This document shows positions 1 to 5,760 of a stretch of 6,742 nucleotides of DNA, in pieces. A program made the translations under genes and the position numbers. The DNA comes from Holosporales bacterium. GTDB taxonomy: Bacteria > Pseudomonadota > Alphaproteobacteria > BNTO01. The stretch lies in the NCBI GenBank assembly GCA_031257795.1, contig JAIRNW010000021.1, positions 1-6,742 on the forward strand. The letters are read 5' to 3'. The notes beneath the pieces were generated by a model. The model saw only the letters and a list, made by a program, of their open reading frames with translations, ran no database searches and was not told the DNA's origin. How positions within the stretch are numbered: position 1 is the first letter of the stretch; each line of letters starts with the position of its first letter.

Positions 1-187
1 GCCATATGCGGATTCTTTTCGAATACTTGGGTACTAATCGCAGATACTATGCGATCACGAATAAATGATAATTTCCAGACCTTGGAAATTCCCATACATT
101 CAGGATAGGTGTGTATATACTCGCTTGCACGGTCCCACAGAAAGGAATTGCGCAAACAAACAAAAAACTCGATAAAATTTTCGACAT
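1..187 (-). pseudogene. Possible broken gene for a small secreted protein (5' end, runs off window)
   Basis: Reading from ATG 187 gives a convincing secretory signal peptide: short basic start (MSKI), a hydrophobic stretch LSSFLFVCAIPFC, and a likely signal peptidase I site after VQA (valine at -3, alanine at -1). The mature part begins SIYTPILNVWEF and stops at TAG (47-49) after 46 codons. Beyond the stop the same frame is open for the remaining 15 codons to the window edge, so this may be a longer gene cut by a nonsense mutation. Alternatives are a real 46-residue exported peptide or a chance ORF. The frame is also open upstream to an ATG at 283, but that would bury the signal peptide. A TTGACA promoter lies upstream; the ribosome site is weak. 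I do not recognise the family. Confidence 0.4.
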
Positions 188-220
188 AACATGAAACTCA
201 TCAACAGACCGTCGACGAGA

Positions 221-250
221 TATGTACACTAATAAACATAACCATGTCAA
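221..250 (-). promoter_or_regulatory. Candidate sigma70-type promoter for the signal-peptide ORF
   Basis: On the minus strand there is a perfect -35 box TTGACA (245-250), an 18-nt spacer, and a weak -10 match TACATA (221-226). Transcription would begin near 214, leaving a leader of roughly 27 nt before the ATG at 187. The -35 is perfect but the -10 has only three consensus bases, so this is moderate evidence. Confidence 0.4.
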
Positions 251-336
251 CAAAAAGTTTACCTGTTCGTCAAGATGAGCCACCGCAAAATCTGCGACTC
301 TGCCGTGGGCCCGGCGCTGCTCGAATATTCGGTGTC

Positions 337-361
337 TGCAAAAGTCTTAACGACTTTTGTA
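337..361. other. Perfect inverted repeat (stem-loop)
   Basis: CAAAAGTC (339-346) and GACTTTTG (352-359) pair perfectly around a TTAAC loop. A G-T and a T-A pair extend the stem to ten pairs. Neither strand has a U-run directly after the stem, so it does not look like an intrinsic terminator. Its role is unknown: perhaps a protein-binding operator or an RNA hairpin. Confidence 0.5.
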
Positions 362-442
362 TGGGACCGACCACGTACGCGGCGCTCTGCTCTCAACTCT
401 TCTCACCGTCGGATATATCTGCGCCATTCTGAATAGCCTCAA

Positions 443-470
443 TTAATTTTAATTAAATTTTAAATATTAA
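443..470 (+). promoter_or_regulatory. AT-rich promoter-like tract upstream of the large exported-protein gene
   Basis: The tract has TTAATT (443-448) as a weak -35, a 16-nt spacer and TATTAA (465-470) as a -10-like box, inside a run of almost pure A/T that includes the palindrome TTTAATTAAA. Start prediction in such A/T tracts is poor. The placement just upstream of the 581 gene is the main support. Confidence 0.25.
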
Positions 471-571
471 TAGATACGCTTGTAAAGTTAAGGATTATAT
501 TGCCAGTTATGAATATTCGTATGGCTTGGAACCATTTATACAAGTCCTGCTACAGGCATCGCAATCAATTT

Positions 572-575
572 GGAG
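572..575 (+). promoter_or_regulatory. Ribosome-binding site that favours the 581 start
   Basis: GGAG lies 5 nt before ATG 581 and only 2 nt before the adjacent ATG 578, so 581 is the better-spaced start. A competing AAGGA at 490-494 lies 5 nt before an in-frame TTG at 500. The signal peptide immediately after 581 tips the choice. Confidence 0.5.
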
Positions 576-580
576 TAATG

Positions 581-3500
581 ATGAGGAAAGTATTGTTATT
601 AGATCTACTGTCATCAGCAAGTTTTCTTGTTATCTGTTCATACAATTTGTTTGCTGCGCCGCAGTTGGATATCGCTCATTTTGAGGATTATTTGGGGCAA
701 AGTGCGTCTTACAGAGACAGGCATATTGTCCCTAAACTGGAAACCCAACCTCCAAAATCACCTATGCACGTAAATGGAGCAAAGGAGGGGGCGCCTTTGA
801 CACTTGTTAATAAAGGCACCAAGCCCGCAAACCTTTCTCATTTTTGCACGACTGCTAAAGATGTAATTGCGAGAAAATTCACTTCGCAGGCGCGTAGCGA
901 TGCTCAGCTTAATTTGCGATTCACCGAGCCGGCAGCCCTTTTGTGCCGTAATATCAAGGATATACTGAGCAGTTATAGCTCGCGTGGATTCGCCCCAACT
1001 GAAGCAGAGAGCAAGCAAGCTGCGTTCAGCACGCTCGAGGAGGCATGTCGCTCATTTGCTGATATTTTTTTCGCTGAACAGTCTCCTTTGGACGTACAGC
1101 AAGCCATCATAGACTCCCAAGCCCCGCAAAACCCCAAGGTGCGTGACCTAAGCGCACTCACTGCAAAGGGCTTCATTTTAACTGATGAGAGTGTGGAGGA
1201 ATTATCGAACAATTTTCCTGCTGCCATCATAAGCGTGGATATTTTTGATAACGATAATTTCCTGATCGCAACAAAGCTCGCCATAGAAGCCGTTACGGAT
1301 ATTCACAATTCGACCTTTTCCGTGATTTCCCAATTTGTGAACAATCCTCAATTGCGCGATTATTTCTCATATATTTTATTGCAACTAGACATCCTGCTAC
1401 ATCTTCCAGAGCATTCCTTCGCAAATTCGGAGTTCGCTAGAGGGTTTATGAATTTGTTTAAAACTCTCAAAGAAGCTTATGTGTTGCTTAAAAACAATTA
1501 TTCTTTGCCGGAAAACCACTATTTCACGAACTTCATATATAACGCCGTAAAAGTGCAGCAAGTGATGTTGGCCAGGTATATCACCTATCAATTTTTCGAC
1601 GCCACTCAGTCTAGCGTGGAACAGGAAATGCTTTCAAAAGCGAGAACATCTGACGTCACAATCTCAGCCTCCGTCCCGCTCCCAATCCTCGGCTTATCCG
1701 TTGGTGGAGATAGCACTACCTCCACAACGGCAAGCGGCACCACATCCTCGTTCTATACTGTAAACGTTGGAGAAAAGCTACGCGTGAGTATTGCGGCCGA
1801 TGTTGAAATTGCAGGGCTTGGAGCAGGCCTTGGATTGGGCCTGGCCAAATCGCTGATATTTTACTCATTGGAGCAAGTGATAGATTCAGGAGTTCATGAC
1901 ATCGTAATTTCCAATGATGACTTGAAAAAACTGAGGGCCAGCAGAAGCCACATGCAGGAGCGAGAGAAAGAGCTTTTGCGTCGATTCGGGGAACTGGAGG
2001 GCTTTTATAAGATTTGCAAAGTTATTCCACAAGGGACCTATCTAAACTGGGTCGACCTCTCGCATTCGGCCCCGGTCGACACCGTTTCAACGTACAGCGC
2101 CGCCGGCGATCTCGCGGCACAGCTGGCGCAAGCGTATCAAATGTCGTTAACGCGCACTGTCAGCAACAAAACGTATAAGAGGCAGAAGGACGTGCTGGCC
2201 ATGCTGACCAGTGATTGCCGCGGGGCGCACGGGCTGACCGCCTCTGATATTGAGGAGCTTCTTGGACACGAATTGAATGTGACGGAGAAAATCGGCTCTC
2301 TGCAGATGTTGTATGGGAGTTTGGTGGCGTACAACTCAATACTCGAACAGCTGGCAAATGACCACTCTGTGACGGAGGAGCGCGAGCTTCACAAGCAAAA
2401 ACGCGAGTATGAAAAGATGTTTTTGCCGGAAGGTTTTTTTCAGAGACTCCGGATTAAAGGGAGAGAAGGTGTTTTGAAAGCTTGTGCGCTCACGGCTTGC
2501 GCAATGAGAGAGAGGTCGGAGGTCCCGGAAGAGCTGGTTATTTTCAGAAAGCTGTATGAGCAGCTGTCTCGTTTAGAACGGCTCTGTGAATTTTCTAAGA
2601 ACAGCAAAAATGATTCGCTTGTTGATTTTGTTGCAAAAGGGAGGAGCGTTCTAACGAAGGGCGAGCTGAGCATTGCGCTGCCTGCTATTGGAAAGGCCGA
2701 TGTTTCCGTTGTTTTCAGCAGTAATTCTGGGAATCCGTGCGTAGACGAGAATGGAGATTTCGCTGATGTTAGGTTGTCAGTGCCAGTGAATGATAAATTT
2801 CCGACACTAGGGGAATATATCACGCAAAAAGTGAGGGATATCGCTAGTAGGATGGAGGCCGCTTCTGCTCATCCATTATTGAAAGATATAGCTAATATTT
2901 TTAATATCGCTTCCAACTTTTGGAAATATACTGCCCCCGCTGAGGCTGAGCCAAAGAGCCTGAAAGATTCAATTCCATTGTTTAGTGATGCTCATGAAAT
3001 TGTTGTGAAGCTTAAGTTGGTGAAGTCGAATGCCGCGCAGGCCGGGGGCGATTTTGGTGAGGACTGGCCTGGAACCGCAACCAAGGCGAGCAGACCATTA
3101 GTTGCGCTGCCGGGCCAAACAGATGTTGTTATAAGAAAGGAAAATAGATGGGTTCCGTTTCTGGTGCAGGTCATATCGAAAACAGACATGAAAATAAGTG
3201 GCAGTGTCAAAATGGTTGGGGCAAATGTTCATACCAGTAGCGCGCAGGTCAAAGGGGTTTTGTGCGAAGACGCGCTACACGCAGTTATCGCGAAATACAA
3301 TGCCTTGAGGCTCGGCAACAACAGATCGCAGTCAGTTAGCGCTGCTGGCGATCCCGAGGCGACAAACGGGCTTCACTCGCTGTGGTCTGCTTTTCTAGAG
3401 TCTCAAAAGGATGCCCTGCACAGGGTGTTGAGGCGCGTGGCGGACAAAGAGAGCAATAGCCATTATGAACTGCAGGGCTACTACAATGACGTTGTGGCCG

Positions 3501-3697
3501 TGGGAGAGGAGAAAAAGCTGGATATGGTGGATAAGGTTTTTGAGCAATTTTTGCGGGCTTGTTCGGGGCTGAGCGAGGGAGGCTGGGCCTCAGATAAACA
3601 ATATGAGAAAACTTCAAAACTCCTAAACCGCGTTTTAGAGCTCATTTATCAGAATAGCTTTTTGCCACAATATAACGCCGCCTATTTCTCGCACTAA
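581..3697 (+). CDS. Large exported protein of unknown function (1038 aa)
   Basis: I do not recognise the family. The frame stays open to TTG 500, but ATG 581 is preferred: GGAG (572-575) sits 5 nt upstream and the product begins MRKVLLLDLL, a clean signal peptide with likely cleavage after LFA. TTG 500, with AAGGA 5 nt upstream, would add 27 basic residues. In 581 numbering, residues about 85-340 look mainly helical. Residues 358-410 are beta-rich with alternating polar and hydrophobic residues around a Ser/Thr loop, followed by a glycine-rich stretch GLGAGLGLGLA. A charged, coiled-coil-like helix covers about 446-477. Further beta-rich segments lie at 694-736, 806-816 and 848-893. No transmembrane helix or anchor is seen after the signal, so a periplasmic, surface or secreted location is inferred. 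The stop lies inside an inverted repeat shared with the cdsA 3' end. Confidence 0.85.
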   Translation: MRKVLLLDLLSSASFLVICSYNLFAAPQLDIAHFEDYLGQSASYRDRHIVPKLETQPPKSPMHVNGAKEGAPLTLVNKGTKPANLSHFCTTAKDVIARKFTSQARSDAQLNLRFTEPAALLCRNIKDILSSYSSRGFAPTEAESKQAAFSTLEEACRSFADIFFAEQSPLDVQQAIIDSQAPQNPKVRDLSALTAKGFILTDESVEELSNNFPAAIISVDIFDNDNFLIATKLAIEAVTDIHNSTFSVISQFVNNPQLRDYFSYILLQLDILLHLPEHSFANSEFARGFMNLFKTLKEAYVLLKNNYSLPENHYFTNFIYNAVKVQQVMLARYITYQFFDATQSSVEQEMLSKARTSDVTISASVPLPILGLSVGGDSTTSTTASGTTSSFYTVNVGEKLRVSIAADVEIAGLGAGLGLGLAKSLIFYSLEQVIDSGVHDIVISNDDLKKLRASRSHMQEREKELLRRFGELEGFYKICKVIPQGTYLNWVDLSHSAPVDTVSTYSAAGDLAAQLAQAYQMSLTRTVSNKTYKRQKDVLAMLTSDCRGAHGLTASDIEELLGHELNVTEKIGSLQMLYGSLVAYNSILEQLANDHSVTEERELHKQKREYEKMFLPEGFFQRLRIKGREGVLKACALTACAMRERSEVPEELVIFRKLYEQLSRLERLCEFSKNSKNDSLVDFVAKGRSVLTKGELSIALPAIGKADVSVVFSSNSGNPCVDENGDFADVRLSVPVNDKFPTLGEYITQKVRDIASRMEAASAHPLLKDIANIFNIASNFWKYTAPAEAEPKSLKDSIPLFSDAHEIVVKLKLVKSNAAQAGGDFGEDWPGTATKASRPLVALPGQTDVVIRKENRWVPFLVQVISKTDMKISGSVKMVGANVHTSSAQVKGVLCEDALHAVIAKYNALRLGNNRSQSVSAAGDPEATNGLHSLWSAFLESQKDALHRVLRRVADKESNSHYELQGYYNDVVAVGEEKKLDMVDKVFEQFLRACSGLSEGGWASDKQYEKTSKLLNRVLELIYQNSFLPQYNAAYFSH

Positions 3698-3712
3698 GAA
3701 CCCGTTGACATA
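3690..3712 (+). repeat. Left arm of a 23-bp long-range inverted repeat
   Basis: This arm matches the reverse complement of 4650-4672 at 21 of 23 bases, including 15 identical in a row (GAACCCGTTGACATA). It contains the stop codon (3695-3697) of the large exported-protein gene. The two arms bracket the whole scar region. Confidence 0.75.
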
Positions 3713-3714
3713 AT

Positions 3715-3855
3715 GGACCTCTTTCGAAACCTTCAAAATCAGAATTTTGGGAAGGAGACACGTAGCACAGAAGCGGAGCGTACTTAGATGTACGTGAGTT
3801 TCGAACCGGATCGACGTACCCAAAAACTGATTTTGAAGAGTTTGGAAAGAGGTCC
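3715..3855. repeat. Palindrome-ended repeat element, copy A (141 bp)
   Basis: The ends are inverted repeats: 3715-3742 (GGACCTCTTTCGAAAC...) and 3827-3855 (...GAAAGAGGTCC) match at 27 of 29 positions with one single-base gap, and weaker symmetry continues inward. No transposase is inside. Plus-strand frame 3713-3865 reads through the element with a single TAG (3785-3787), giving peptides that contain KETRSTEAERT and YVSFEPDRRTQK. Copies B and C encode similar peptides. It could be a MITE-like remnant of an insertion sequence or a Rickettsia-type palindromic element; no clear target-site duplication is visible, so the class is undecided. Confidence 0.75.
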
Positions 3856-3869
3856 AATGATTTAAATTG

Positions 3870-3903
3870 GTCTTTTCTGCGTCGAATCCGGTTCGAAACT
3901 CAC
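3870..3903 (-). repeat. Partial repeat element, copy C
   Basis: Minus-strand 3903-3881 matches plus-strand 3794-3815 of copy A (GTGAGTTTCGAACCGGA then TCGAC) with one extra T. In the glycosyltransferase frame it encodes VSFEPDSTQK, matching VSFEPDRRTQK of copy A. Homology starts right where the glycosyltransferase similarity ends. It lies inverted relative to copy A, 15 bp from its end. Confidence 0.65.
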
Positions 3904-4533
3904 TCATTCCGTGTCCAAATATAGGCATTTATCAACATTTGCTAGAATTTCGTGGGCGTAAAGTTTGAAATAGATGCTTTGGTGCCAACAATACGAGTCA
4001 AAAATTGGTTTTGAGTTGTATAGCTCGGCTGCTGGAATGAAATCAATACTGTATTTTACTTCAGGATTGATTCCTTTTATGGCGAATTTTCTAGCAACGC
4101 GTTGTAGATCGCTTTCTGTGGCATTTTGTGTGTATGCTATGTGAAACGATATTAAGTCCCCTTCGATAGGCTGATAGTTTTTTAGAATCGATGCCATTGA
4201 AGTAAAAGTTGGAGGCAGATAGTTTTCTTCTTAGATGTACAGAATGTGATATTTTGACGCTAATATTTCTCCAGGAAAAATTGAAGCAAACAACATGAAC
4301 TGGGCCACCAAAAACTTGCGGATTCGTCGCTTTGGTTCTCGGCACGAACTGTTGGTTCGTCGATCCGGTGCTCGGTGTACGTTTAGGTACGGCTCGGCGG
4401 CTGTGCTCCGTGTCTCCTCCAAACAATTCACTTGTGATTGGCTTATAGTCTTCGCCGGTGCTGTTAGGCTCCTGCATCCAATTCTTTCGATGACTGGGCA
4501 TATAACTGAGAATTCGTTTTTTAATGTACTCAT
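3904..4533 (-). pseudogene. Degraded family 8 glycosyltransferase gene, 3'-truncated, with in-frame stop
   Basis: The frame runs from ATG 4533 to TGA 3904 and is broken by one TAA (4231-4233). Across that stop the sequence reads KYHILYI, stop, EENYLPPTFTSMASILKN, which resembles the N-terminal nucleotide-binding strand of family 8 glycosyltransferases (LPS glucosyl/galactosyltransferase and glycogenin-type). Downstream, YFKLYAHEILANVDKCLYLDTE-like sequence leads to the DXD motif, where these enzymes bind metal and sugar nucleotide. The last residue is Glu rather than the expected Asp, and the gene ends there. All of the domain after the motif, normally well over 100 residues, is missing. The 90 residues before the domain include repeat copy B and a hydrophobic stretch FLVAQFMLFASIF. 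It is almost certainly inactive. Original substrate unknown. Confidence 0.7.
4354..4440 (-). repeat. Diverged repeat element, copy B, inside the glycosyltransferase reading frame
   Basis: On the minus strand this segment aligns along its length with plus-strand 3735-3820 of copy A, including CGTCGATCCGGT shared exactly (in reverse) and a close match around GGAGACACG. The frames agree too: B encodes EETRSTAAEPYLN...APDRRTN while A encodes KETRSTEAERT...EPDRRTQ. B has no stop codon, so it looks like an in-frame insertion in, or an ancestral part of, the glycosyltransferase leader. The inverted terminal repeats seen in A are not clear here. Confidence 0.6.
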
Positions 4534-4565
4534 ATTTAAAACAATACTACGACCGAAACAATCGA

Positions 4566-4593
4566 AGTATAATTAAATAAAGTTAAAAAACAA
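4566..4593 (-). promoter_or_regulatory. Candidate promoter for the degraded glycosyltransferase gene
   Basis: On the minus strand TTGTTT (4588-4593), a 16-nt spacer and TATACT (4566-4571, five of six consensus bases) lie about 33 nt upstream of ATG 4533. No Shine-Dalgarno sequence precedes that ATG. The surrounding stretch 4534-4650 is AT-rich and otherwise empty, and no terminator hairpin for cdsA is evident in it. Confidence 0.35.
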
Positions 4594-4649
4594 TAAAGAC
4601 TCTTATGCTAAGTTGCTAAAAAAATTGAGATAAGTAGACACGTTGCACA

Positions 4650-4672
4650 TATGTCAACGGGTTCTAAGTACG
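4650..4672 (-). repeat. Right arm of the 23-bp long-range inverted repeat
   Basis: Reverse-complement partner of 3690-3712 (21 of 23 bases). It contains the final codons and the TGA stop (4654-4656) of cdsA. Since cdsA needs these codons, this arm is probably the original and the left arm the copy, but that is inference. Confidence 0.75.
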
Positions 4673-5739
4673 CCAAACATTACTAATAGATAGTACAAAG
4701 CCAGGCCTACAAACAGCAGGCTGTCGAATCTGTCCGCTAAGCCCCCGTGTCCAGGGATGATATTGCCCGAGTCTTTAACCGCGAAAAAGCGCTTCCCGGC
4801 AGATTCCAGCAAATCACCGATGTGCGAACAAATAGAAACGAAAAATGTCAAGCACGACAAAGATAGAATCAAAGACATCTCTGGCAAGACGAACCCAGTC
4901 CCTGTAGTTGCCACGATCGCAACCGCAGAGCCAACGACTATAGCAAGCGCGCACGCAGTCCCCCCGCTCAGCCCTTCCCACGTTTTTTGCGGGCTGATCC
5001 TGGGCGCCAACTTCCTTTTCCCGAATTTCCTTCCGACAAAAAAAGCGCCGCTGTCAGTTAGCCAGACCGTCAAGAAAATCCACAAAGTAAATGTCCCAAG
5101 CTGTTTATATATCTCAACCAAGCACCACACCGCCTGAAATATATAAATGTATCCTATGCTTTTAATTAATATGCTTTTCCTTTGCTCTCTTACTATTTGC
5201 TTAAAATGCATTTTTCCTTGGAATATGTACGTGTTGTATTGAATAAAGACTATTTCAAGGGAAGCGCACAAACACAGGAAAATTATCCAGCCTGTGTGAA
5301 AGGCCCCGTATTTAAAAGAGAAGTATTGCGCCACCATCGACAAAAAAGCGCCGTTTGGGCTTCTGGATTGTCTGTTTGCGATTCTGGCCCATTCAAATGT
5401 GATGATGCCGGAGGTAATAGCCATAAAAACACTAAATCCGTTGAGCCCGCTTAAAACAACGAGAAAAAGGAGTGCAACGATCACTCCACCGCTAATGACG
5501 CGTTGTTTTAGGGTAGAAAAGTTGGTGAAAAATCGAGGGCTTTCCTCGTCTGACGCTGAGGCAGGCGTGGGATGCGCCCCTTTCTCGCCCGCAGTATCTT
5601 GGCGCCATCCCCCATCTCCCGAAGCGTCTGAGCGCGGCCCATTGGAGTCTTCAAAATCGTTCGAAAAACAAGAGACAACAATAGATTGTCCGCTATCTCG
5701 CTCAGTCTGGTTTTCATTGGGTCTATTGGAATCAAACAT
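4654..5739 (-). CDS. cdsA: Phosphatidate cytidylyltransferase (CDP-diacylglycerol synthase)
   Basis: CdsA makes CDP-diacylglycerol from phosphatidate and CTP in the inner membrane, the branch point to phosphatidylethanolamine and phosphatidylglycerol. The 361-residue product has the family signature near its C-terminus: KRFFAVKDSGNIIPGHGGLADRFD-type sequence at 316-339, including the KD, HGG and DR residues. The preceding motif DSGAFFVGRKFGKRKLAP (229-246) with SPQKTWEG (249-256) is also typical. Eight or so hydrophobic segments span about 82-357. The homologous part begins at LKQRVISGG (77-85). The preceding ~75 residues are polar, Gly/Ser/Asp-rich and unusual, yet no other start codon lies between ATG 5739 and the domain, so this start is forced. 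It is 8 bp after uppS, with AGGG (5746-5749) as ribosome site. The 3' end lies in a long inverted repeat. Confidence 0.95.
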   Translation of the reverse strand: MFDSNRPNENQTERDSGQSIVVSCFSNDFEDSNGPRSDASGDGGWRQDTAGEKGAHPTPASASDEESPRFFTNFSTLKQRVISGGVIVALLFLVVLSGLNGFSVFMAITSGIITFEWARIANRQSRSPNGAFLSMVAQYFSFKYGAFHTGWIIFLCLCASLEIVFIQYNTYIFQGKMHFKQIVREQRKSILIKSIGYIYIFQAVWCLVEIYKQLGTFTLWIFLTVWLTDSGAFFVGRKFGKRKLAPRISPQKTWEGLSGGTACALAIVVGSAVAIVATTGTGFVLPEMSLILSLSCLTFFVSICSHIGDLLESAGKRFFAVKDSGNIIPGHGGLADRFDSLLFVGLALYYLLVMFGVLRTR

Positions 5740-5741
5740 TT

Positions 5742-5760
5742 TCTGCCCTACTCTGCCCTA
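5742..5760. repeat. Short tandem repeat at the uppS-cdsA junction
   Basis: TCTGCCCTA occurs at 5742-5750 and again at 5752-5760, a 10-bp period. On the coding strand one copy supplies both the uppS TAG stop and the AGGG ribosome site of cdsA; the other encodes the last uppS codons. A small duplication may therefore have adjusted the uppS end or the coupling to cdsA. Confidence 0.6.

Larger units (their letters stand above)
188..499. other. Intergenic region between the left-edge ORF and the large exported-protein gene
   Basis: No gene can be supported here. Two short overlapping plus-strand frames are open (244-432, 62 codons; 275-436, 53 codons), but neither has a ribosome-binding site, a recognisable motif or a signal peptide. 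The 260-430 part is visibly more GC-rich than the tract at 436-500, and could be a remnant of a former gene. It contains the hairpin at 337-361. The last 60 bases are AT-rich and contain a promoter-like pattern for the downstream gene. Confidence 0.5.

Noticed and set aside
290..420. Possible fourth copy of the repeat element (minus-strand similarity around GCGTACGTGG)
   Set aside because: Matches are short, need several gaps and the translation does not preserve the shared peptide.
244..432. 62-codon plus-strand ORF
   Set aside because: No ribosome site, no motif, and an overlapping frame (275-436) is equally plausible; likely chance or remnant.
581..680. Lipoprotein signal (LVIC) in the large exported protein
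   Set aside because: Isoleucine before the cysteine is not typical of a lipobox; the signal peptidase I site after LFA fits better.
3880..3905. tRNA T-arm-like GGTTCGAAAC
   Set aside because: The flanking bases do not form a T stem and no acceptor or anticodon arm is nearby; it is part of repeat copy C.
3635..3928. 97-codon minus-strand ORF across the repeat element
   Set aside because: It reads through copies A and C in a different frame from the one shared among the copies, so it is best explained as a shadow of the repeats.
4091..4501. 136-codon minus-strand ORF overlapping the glycosyltransferase remnant
   Set aside because: Only the other frame carries the family 8 motifs on both sides of the TAA; this frame shows no recognisable domain.
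3698..4653. CRISPR array or intrinsic terminators in the convergent region
   Set aside because: There are no regularly spaced direct repeats, and no hairpin followed by a T-run on either strand.
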